A DNA stretch of 64,000 nt from Cycas panzhihuaensis (lineage: Eukaryota > Cycadophyta). The translations under genes and the position numbers were made by a program. The stretch covers positions 85,195,741 to 85,259,740 of the forward strand of contig CM041465.1 in the NCBI GenBank assembly GCA_023213395.1, read 5' to 3'. This document shows positions 56,271-64,000 of this stretch, piece by piece; the stretch's first letter is position 1; the number at the start of each line of letters is the position of its first letter. The notes under the pieces are model-generated. The model worked only from the letters and a program-made list of their open reading frames with translations, made no database searches and was not told the DNA's origin.

Positions 56271-56884
56271 GATCCTAAGGAGGCTACCCCTTCCACGGGA
56301 CCTCTGTTTCAGGAGACTAACCTTCATTAATCAGACCCAATACCATGTCATAAGCCAAACCTAGTTAGGTTTACTCCTATTGGTGTAGGTAGTTACAGTT
56401 ACTTAGCCATCACAGGTGATTCTGAGTTAGATAGTGAGGGTTATGAGCCCCCTCCTTGATGTGTCACACTAGTTTCACGTACATCTAGGAGGATATCATG
56501 GTCAGATATTCCTACTCCTCTTCATTCTACATTGGCTATCAAGCCACTGGTTCTGAACCAGCCACATCTTTCACCTTCTCACCCTCCCCGAGTAGCTTTA
56601 TATTGTCATCTGCGTTGATAAGCCACTCATAGAGGCGTTTCTTCTTTGTGCTCTTGATCCTTACATAGGACTAGAGCTACTCCTATTCAGACGCAGCCTT
56701 GCCATATGACCCATCGCATGTTAGGTCCATCGCACTCATTTGGTTTGACCAAAACCATTTTGCTTATAGGCCTAGCTACACAGGGCCTACCCTTCGTCAC
56801 CTATCTCCAATTCTACGTGTGACTGCCCCTACCCCTACGTGGTCTAGGTACATCTCTCTCCCTCTTTGCGCTATGAAATTAGCC
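56271..56884 (+). pseudogene. Tat-3 spacer and deletion junction
   Basis: The spacer motif FTPIGVGSYSYLAI is at about 56370-56410, matching Tat-1 and Tat-2. From about 56480 the sequence does not align to Tat-1 by eye. Near 56813 a short ttctacgtgtga resembles the last codons of pol (ttctacgcgtga in Tat-1), and from 56885 the post-pol block runs collinear. RT, RNase H and integrase (about 3 kb in Tat-1) are absent. Confidence 0.65.
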
Positions 56885-57640
56885 TAAACTACCATCTTAA
56901 GCATGTCTCCATTCCTCCTAATCACAGGTAGGATAGCGACTTAGAGTGGCATTCTTTTTCTTTTGGGTTCATCCTACGAAACCCATTGTCCTCCTTCCAC
57001 TGGGGACCTCGTCCTTCTATTTGGGTACATTCTCCAATTAGGATGACGCGTTGGAGTGTCATCACTCCCCCGTTATTGGCGCTTCCTTTTTATATTCTGC
57101 TATGCTCCCACATAGACATGTGTGATGCCCTATCTGCTAGCCCCACGTATGTCTATTGCCATCTCTCATGGTGATTGTGTGTGTCTTCTGCTAGGAATAT
57201 GGCCCTAAATGAAAGGAAGTATGTATAACTCAAATAACTATCATAACTCTAACCATACAATAATCAACTCAAAATATCATAAACTATATCCTTATGCATC
57301 CGTACATACTCAAATGCATATATATATACATACATATAAAAGCATAAAATAGTATTAATCCATCACAATATGCCATATACACACATACATATAAAAGCAT
57401 AAAATAGTATTAATCCATCACAATATGCCATATACACACCATCACATATCAAGTGGGGCACTAGTCACCCCCGTCTATATACACAAAAGTGATTCATATA
57501 CCACATCATAAAAATGGTATGGTACATCATCCGTGGGAAGCCAGAGTCCTTACAGAAAGGAGTACAATCATGTGGTAACATATGGTGACTCCCTAGTGGT
57601 CCATGCTTTCCCCTAATAAATCAAAACTTCTACACTCTAC
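56885..57640. other. Tat-3 convergent non-coding region
   Basis: It opens with cctaaactaccatctt as in Tat-1. The first ~300 bp align with Tat-1 12235-12540. The AT-rich part (57230-57450) contains an exact 55-bp tandem duplication. No protein was recognised. Confidence 0.55.
57331..57440. repeat. Two exact 55-bp tandem copies
   Basis: tacatataaaagcataaaat starts at 57331 and again at 57386. The copies are identical by reading, so the duplication is much younger than the element's general decay. An arm or flank variant is not seen in Tat-1 or Tat-2. Confidence 0.85.
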
Positions 57641-59568
57641 TGTTGCTGCCCTGCTCCTGGGGTATCATCTCTTGGCCTATATGATCCCTCTCCTAGGGAC
57701 CACATGCCTTCTAAGCTCCTCCTGCACCTCCGGGAGCTCTCTGCCTTGCTCTCCTCATCTCAAGGCCTCCTAGGGATCGTCGTCGCCATGTGGGTGTAGG
57801 TCCTGCTCCTCGACAACCTCGATGCCACCTCATCCACCAGTTGATCTATCACACTTGGATACGATCCCACTCTCTCTTCACTCCTTAGAGTCTCTCCTCC
57901 ATCCCTCGAAGATGCTCCTCCAACACTGCCATCTGGATGTGACCCTCAGCGTCTCCACTTGCTCCTCCCAGAGCCTCTAGTGCTTATACTCAACCTTGAA
58001 GGGCATCTCTCTTGACCTGGGTCTTATCCAACTCCCCCTGTAGTCATCCTATACATGCTTTGTGCTCCTAGGACTCTTCTATCCAGACATCTCTCACCCT
58101 CACCAATGGGGAAAATTCTACCATATGTTCACCTACCGATCTAGGCTCATCTCCTGCCTGGATGGGAGGTTGCCCCTCCACGTAGGCCTGGGGGAATATC
58201 TCTTGGACTATCACCTCCACTAACCTTTGGATCTCTATCACACCTACAAATCCAACGCATCACATATTAGTACATGTCCATATACATACTAAACAAAATC
58301 AAACAACATTTAGACATATGGTAATCCAAAGATGATAGGAGAAGGTAGTGTCTCACCTGCTACCACTGTCGGCTCCTCGACTCAGATGATAGCCTCTTCT
58401 CCAGGTACTCCACTAGCTGCTGGTACCTCCTCCTCCTCTAGTGCCTACTTGGCAACCACCTCAGCTACTAGGGCATCTCTCCCTTCCTCTGATAGTACCG
58501 TTGCCTCCTTGGATCTCCCTATTATCTGTAGTCTCTGGGCTCGTGTCAATAGACTCTTACTCCTCTCTGTAGCTCCTAAAGGACCTACCTCTCCTTATCC
58601 GGTCCCTAATGAACCTGCCTCTTCTCCTATAGCTCTTGACGGGCTAGGCCCATCACTGCCATCACCTCCATCTTTACCATTTCTGGAGGTAACTCCAACT
58701 CCATCTCCTCCTACCTCATCATCACTGTCCCACCTCACCCATCAATATGGATTTGATATATAATTTTCCATGGTAAGGAGGTCTAATGATGTAGCCTCCA
58801 CCAAGCGATGGATGTGCGTCTAGTCCTCGGTCCCCCTAAATCAGGTTTGCCACCTGTGTACCATGGGAGCCCACTCTAAAATAGGGTATGGTCCCCATGA
58901 TGGTGCCACTGCTCCAAAATGACCAAAAAACCAACACTATAATAGTGTGTTGTATGATAAACCGCCCTTCCCTGCCATCCAAATAGCATCTAGTTAGGCA
59001 ACTAAGCTCACCGCTATAAGGGTAGCCGAGTCAAGCCTCTCCCCAGCCTCGCATCTCCTCATTGTATCCATCCATCCACTAGGTATATCTTGACAATTCT
59101 ATTTCTAGGATATTCGGAGCAGAATACATAAAGTAATCAGTTTCCTCACACGAGGAACCCCCTACATAACCATGCTCTATAATGGGATACATCTCCTCTC
59201 CCATCTATCTTGGCCTGTGCAAAACATGGCTGCCTCCCTATATGCTGCCTCATTGCTAGGCAGCACCCCTAGTAATGATGGCCTCCTTATCGTCGGCACT
59301 CCCAAGATCCTCCTGATATCCCCTAGTATGACTGTCACGTCTCCTACCTGGGGGAGATAGAATACATGCCTCTATTTATCCCAATATGAGATGATGTCTA
59401 TTAGGAGCCTCTAGTCTGATGTGTACTACGATGTCCTCATGACCTTTAGCAGGCCACACCTAGCCAAAACCTGCTTGTCCTCATGGGACATCATCTCTAT
59501 GAAACTCAATGTCACCATGCCTATGTTTTCATGGTTTTCCACCATGATCATCGCTTATAAAACACCCC
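57641..59568 (-). pseudogene. Tat-3 antisense gene: plant-mobile-domain-like protein
   Basis: Minus strand, opposite to Tat-3. Exon 2 (59568 to 58357) begins MIMVENHENI, continues through a PMD-like region near 59400-59230 aligned with DIV.YWD...HVFHLP and ITP.DIRRILGV of the other copies, and ends in a Ser/Pro/Glu-rich linker. The intron is 58356-58244. Exon 3 (58243 to about 57641) has the Glu-rich coiled-coil region and the tail with RSLEGMWSLGEGS near 57710-57670. Stops and shifts are many. The presence of the complete exon-intron layout in a copy that has lost RT and integrase is notable. Confidence 0.72.
58244..58356 (-). other. Intron in the Tat-3 PMD gene
   Basis: On the minus strand it starts CAG|GTGAGACA, a near-consensus donor, and ends GGATTTGTAG, 113 nt. 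It has the same borders as in Tat-1 (108 nt) and Tat-2 (110 nt). Confidence 0.78.
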
Positions 59569-59696
59569 AAAATAAGTTAGAATCTTACTTATACTCACCT
59601 ATCTGCCCTCTAGACCATCCCTCATCTTCATTTGATTAAGATCTGGGTGCCCTTAGGGCCTTCTTTTATTTTTCATTTAATCTGCCTTCGTACCGT

Positions 59697-59781
59697 GCCA
59701 AACTCTGTGGTACCATAGAGTTTGGCCTAGGTCCCGTGATGATCTAGGCCCCACAGCAAAGATCGTGGTACCACGATCTTT
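59697..59781. repeat. Tat-3 palindrome cluster, two centred on GGTACC
   Basis: At 59697-59726 arms gccaaactctgtggt are reverse-complementary with one mismatched pair. At 59758-59781 arms aaagatcgtggt are perfect over 24 bp. Between them ggcctag and ctaggcc (59724-59750) form a third inverted repeat. Confidence 0.88.
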
Positions 59782-60037
59782 ACTGCAATGTGAATGTCAC
59801 CCCCTCAAAATGGGAGGTTTCCCACCTAAGATTTCTAATTTTTTGCCTGGGTGAGCCACTCTCAAGCTCACTAGGACTGGGGCTACCTAATGCCCCGGTC
59901 CCGCCTCTCTCTAAGTCTAATTTGGGCTCTAGGAGATCGCTTTTGCCTTTAGAAGGCCCAAAACTACTCTAAAAAAATCATAAAAAGAAACACATTTTAA
60001 AGGACGAGATGGGCTACAGGACGAGCAATTCACTCAC

Positions 60038-60212
60038 TAGATTTGGCCTCGTAGTCACCATCTCATTACACCAGTCTCACTGACTGTCTCCTTGCCTCGA
60101 TCCAATGGTTAGATCCTCCCCTGTGTGCCTCTGAAGTTAGGTAGCACTCCGCTACGTAAGGGAAAGGGCTCTGATTCGTTCATGAGCCCATTAAAATGAA
60201 TCCCATTTTCAT
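60038..60212 (-). other. Tat-3 copy of the segment upstream of the PMD gene
   Basis: Equivalent to Tat-1 15506-15332. It begins with ATG, shares PFPY and SEAHRG/SEACRG and WI.(A/V)RRQS residues, and is followed by GTGAGTG. TGA and TAA interrupt it. Confidence 0.35.
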
Positions 60213-60219
60213 CAAGTTT

Positions 60220-60230
60220 CCTTATATAGG
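60220..60230. promoter_or_regulatory. Tat-3 copy of the divergent TATA element
   Basis: ccttatatagg within a conserved block, in the same place as in Tat-1 between the PMD gene and the second RNase H. Confidence 0.45.
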
Positions 60231-60689
60231 CGGGGGTCCCGGCAAGCACTTCCTCTATTTTTACCTTTGAGATAGCCCTTAAGGCCATCTCTCATCCCTG
60301 ATCATCATTATCCTCTGGTCCTATTTCCTCTTTCACCTCCATAGCCCTTATTTTTCTCATTCTTTTATATGCATTTATGGCGCCTCACTGACTCATTTCT
60401 ACTAGGACCCTTCTATCTCATTTTGCATGTCATTCTTGTGCATGCTCGAGTTTATACTCGTTTGGCTCATTTCATCGTCCTGGACTCATTTTTGTGGCTT
60501 ATTCGTGCCTATGGGATCACCAAAGGGAATGCTCCCTCCATTTGGGATCGCTTTTCGCTTCCTTAAATGACCTTTGGCGCCCTAGAGGGGCCTTTTCGCC
60601 ACCCATTCTTTCCCATTGATGGGATAAAGTGCTCCACCCTCAAGTAGCCTCCTTGCTGTGTCCTCCTACCCTTTGCAGCCATCATTGCA

Positions 60690-60840
60690 TTACATTTCTT
60701 TCCATTGAGATACTTTCTTTTCTCATCCATGACCCTCTTTATCTTAATCCTAGTCCTGGATGCTTCGATTTCTTATGTTCTAGAGTCTTCCTCCCTAAGG
60801 CCACTAATCTGTTTTCACCATAGACCTATTGTTCTCCTTT
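60690..60840 (+). pseudogene. Tat-3 second RNase H remnant
   Basis: LNPSPGCFDFLCSRVFLPKATN is read near 60750-60815 (only the shared motif residues are meaningful). It aligns with NPEPSAAAWIL..SGVFLPEATN of Tat-1. The first catalytic aspartate block and the rest are lost. Confidence 0.6.
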
Positions 60841-61185
60841 GTCCCGGGTTGTAGTGTCCCATCTAAGTATGATGCCCATGATCCTTATTGGCTTATTTTT
60901 CATCTATTAATATCCAATGCATCCTCGCCCAAGTCTCAAGCCATCTTGTAGCTCACCTTGTGATATGTTCGCACCTCTGAAAGCTAGCCACTAATGAGGT
61001 TAAACTAAGGTGACCATTAGGTTTGTTCATTCACTCTTTTTCCTGTTATCATCACACCTTTTAGCCCCTATATTATCTCCACCCCTGCTCTCATATCCAT
61101 GCATTTCACCATGACACTCGTTGACACCCTTTGGCTCATGTCACTATTATGATTATTACATATGCACATGCTACTATTAGTTTTT

Positions 61186-63363
61186 AAGCATAGGTATGTT
61201 TTCTCTCTTATCTTGACCACTTCAGAAATGTGGATTAGAGCATTATTTGGGTTTCATCGTTTGATTAGCTTATTTTACAATTGGTTATGCATCTTGCTTG
61301 AGCACCTCATATGTCTCTAGCCTATAATGACCCTTCACGGGATATACTCATTAGTGAGTCATTTATCCCTATTGCACTCCACAACCCTTCACGGTACCTT
61401 CATGTCGCCTTGAGCACCTTCCATTTAGTGTGATCCACTCACACCTCAGTTAGCTATCATGACACCTAGTTCCCTTAGGAGTGGTAGGCACTTTTACCTA
61501 TTTCTAGTATTCCTAGGACTCTTTCCTCGTGATATCTTGCCCAGTCTAGTCAACTCACCCCTTTGAACTATTCTCAGCCATGTGGATAGGAGGGTTGGCC
61601 CCCCTAGGCCCAGGATATCCCTATTTTGGGTTCTGAGGACCCTTATTTTCACTATGAAGTTTGTCATGCCGCCATGGTAATTCTCACCTTTTTTACAGAA
61701 CTTCCATATGGATAAGTCATCCAATTAGGCCTACCTGAACCCTAATCACTCGATTAGGGTTAGGATAGGTATATATCCCAAAAACATACTCATTTTCCTT
61801 CTTCTTGGCTCTCTAACAACACTTGTCTTTTTCTCTTTTCTCAGTTCTCACAAGGATACTCTATAGAATACTTACACCACTATTTCATGGTAGAAAGCCT
61901 CTCCATAAACATCTCCAAGCAAAGATTTACACCCAGGAGTGGCCTCAGCTCTCTCTTCCTATAACTTAGAAACACAGCTCCTCACTTACTCTTATCTTAG
62001 CCCAGTAGGTACCCTTCTTCATTGCTCATCCTTTGCTTTAAGTTTAGCTTACATAGGCAAGTCCTTTTAGCATACACTTCATGTCTTGGTGTTCTATCAT
62101 ATGAAAGTGTAATTCTTCCATTTATTCTTACATGTAACCTCAATATCCCTTGTCCTCCCTTGGCTATCTCTAAGAAGGCTGTGGGAGAGGACCCACAAGG
62201 TGTGAGTAGAGGGAGTAAGGTGGGATCCGTACCCACTAGGCCTACTCTCCAAGGGTAAACCCTACTCCTCCTTCCTCTCCCTCACAGACCTTTGGGATTG
62301 GGCTGCGTTGAGTCATTTTGGGCATTTCTTTCAGCCCTACATAATGCCTAGTACTCATCCTTAACCTTACATTTGCAACAATGGTAACTACCCACAAACT
62401 TTACAACACCCATCCTCTTCCCATTATTTCACCCATAGGCTATCTTATTTGCTACTCTTTACACTTTGAGGTAGCATGGAGGTACATAGACTAGAGGGTT
62501 GGCTATTCTGAGGCTAACCTCCTTCTTGCTTGGAAGGAAGTACTTCGATCTTGGTAGACCCTTGCCTTCTTTATTTCTTTTATCATCTTCTCTAGCTTCC
62601 CGATTTCTCGCACAGTCATTTGCTCTTTTTATTTAATTTCTCTTTACAAGGGGAAGGTAAAGAAGCCCCCACTCCACCTTCACCACAATGCCAACTATTA
62701 GCGAACATGACTCTTAGTTGAAGGCCCTCTTCATACCTTCTCACTTAGCTCTTCCTTTTCTTGTTTTTTGTTTAGCATATATGCTTGCATGATAAACTAC
62801 ACCAAAAGAGAAAGGGTAATAATTGATTTATATGTATTCATCTTGTATTTACATATTGCATGAATACTTTCTTAGGAAAGAGTACTTTATAGGAATCGTA
62901 CCAGTCCCCTTTTCTCACCTGAAGCACAAACATTCCCTTAGTTGCATATTCACTTTAGCATGCATGTTTGACTGCATGTGAAACATTTCTTTCCTTAAAC
63001 TTTTGTTGATAAAAGGAAATGAGAGAGAGGGAGTGTTGGTTGTATTTTCTGGCCCATCTTCTCCATCACTCCTACCTACTTTAGGCCCACCCTGAGTTAG
63101 TAGGCATAGGAAAGGTTCTTACCATTATATTATGCTCCTATTCCATTTGTCTATATGTCATACCCATGTCATACATGTTTCCTACCAAGTCCATCTACTT
63201 TGCTAGGCTTCCTCCTCCCGAGGACCTCATCCTTGGCACCATTCATGGGTCCCAAAATGTGGTGTTCTCTTTTGCTTGTAGGATTCTATTCATATTCTAG
63301 CATTGGCCATTGACCACCTTGACCCCTACTAAGTATAGTGACCATCTCACAGATGTGATTCCA
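61186..63363 (+). repeat. Tat-3 3' LTR, 5'-truncated
   Basis: It matches the 5' LTR from ataggtatgttttctctc onwards; the first ~45 bp and the polypurine tract are missing. Its end, cagatgtgattcca, resembles the Tat-2 LTR end. It keeps the inverted telo-like boxes (61738-61761) and TATATAT (61770-61776). Confidence 0.78.
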
Positions 63364-64000
63364 TCTTCCATTGTAGTTTGGTTGTAGATCTACTAGAAGT
63401 AGGTGTTGTGTGGGCTCTCCTAAAACCCTTCTTTCTGACATTTTTTTTTTTAGCACCACCATAAATCGGCTTTATTTGCCTTTAAATTGAGATGACATAG
63501 TGATGATCAAGAAGTAGAAGAGATGATAGAAGTATATGCCAGTGACACATGTGGCTAGTATATTAAGCATAGCAGGGATATAGAAATGAATGCTATGATG
63601 GAAAGCAAGCAATGATTAAGTATTTTTTAATAACTATGAAAAATGAGTATAAGCAATTATACAAGAATGAGGCCTAATGGTGGTGATATGTCATGCCACT
63701 AACCTCTAACTTATGTCTAAATGTAGGTGAGGTTTCAATGCCTAAGGCTTCTAGTATACGATTAGGACCTTCACCCGTAATACCCACACTAACACTGGTG
63801 ATGAAATCTAAGTCACAGTAGAGCCTAGGTACTCCCAGTCCTCACCCAGTTCACCAGTAAGTAGTTATATACCTCCTCCAAATAGTCAAATAGTATGTAC
63901 ATATCCCATGGCTATGATGGATATTACATTGAGTTAATTTTAATCTTACATTAAGGTTTTCAATTTTCCTGGATGGTTATCAAGATTATCCCTGATTGGA
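63364..64000. other. Right flank, no gene recognised
   Basis: AT-rich sequence beyond Tat-3. It has a T11 run at 63441-63451. On the minus strand this is AATAAA, about 20 nt, then A11, the look of a retroposed 3' end. No domain was found. Confidence 0.45.

Larger units (their letters stand above)
51085..63363 (+). mobile_element. Tat-3: Tat-like element without RT, RNase H or integrase
   Basis: Order: truncated 5' LTR, gag, protease, spacer, direct jump to the post-pol region, PMD gene on the minus strand, palindromes, TATA block, second-RNase H remnant, 3' LTR lacking its first ~45 bp. The primer site and polypurine tract are deleted. About 28 of 210 LTR positions differ in the stretch I compared, so it is older than Tat-1. 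Whether the RT/integrase loss predates insertion (a non-autonomous family) or is later decay is unknown. I found no clear target duplication. Confidence 0.85.

Noticed and set aside
1-64000. CRISPR arrays, bacterial operons, host protein-coding genes
   Set aside because: No regularly spaced identical repeats, no ribosome-binding sites, and every recognisable domain belongs to a retrotransposon.

Overview
This window is plant nuclear DNA made almost entirely of decayed, nested retrotransposons; I found no host gene. Plant hallmarks are a Ty3/gypsy lineage resembling Tat (a second RNase H near the 3' LTR and an extra gene on the opposite strand), Ty1/copia elements primed by initiator-Met tRNA, and an L1-type LINE with a fused RNase H. 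LTRs of 2.5-3.1 kb, deep nesting and old but still readable copies fit a very large seed-plant genome. A gymnosperm is my best guess, but the species cannot be told from the sequence.

Layout, left to right. 1-2341: 3' part of a LINE with a 2 x 132 bp repeat in its 3' UTR and an A tail. 2342-2946 and 19363-20360: two halves of an older minus-strand Ty3/gypsy element. 2947-19357: Tat-1, complete in structure, with 5-bp target duplication gttgc, splitting the older gypsy. 20361-21127 and 44502-44734: two related LTRs of another family. 23222-43898: Tat-2 on the minus strand, holding a complete Ty1/copia element (copia-1, 31747-37051, duplication ctcag). 43899-51084: a minisatellite, a copia-2 remnant and a larger minus-strand copia-3. 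51085-63363: Tat-3 on the plus strand, which lacks RT, RNase H and integrase. 63364-64000: unassigned.

The three Tat copies are the main interest. Each carries gag-protease(-RT-RNase H-integrase) in the sense direction. Facing it is a gene on the opposite strand encoding a plant-mobile-domain-like protein with an acidic linker and a coiled coil. All three copies of this gene keep one intron of 108-113 nt with GTGAG donors and YAG acceptors on the antisense strand. Ahead of the gene lies a cluster of palindromes centred on GGTACC or its decayed form, and related palindromes sit in the LTRs upstream of the LTR TATA box. A TATATA element, conserved in Tat-1 and Tat-3, lies between the antisense gene and the sense-strand second RNase H, as a divergent promoter would. 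In Tat-2 and Tat-3 the LTR promoter has inverted telomere-like AACCCTAA boxes just before the TATA box.

All coding regions are broken. Stops are mostly TAG where glutamine (CAG) or tryptophan (TGG) is expected, which fits deamination of methylated cytosine. By hand-counted LTR divergence the insertion order is roughly Tat-2 and Tat-3 (oldest), copia-1, then Tat-1 (youngest). All divergence values are counts by eye over short stretches.
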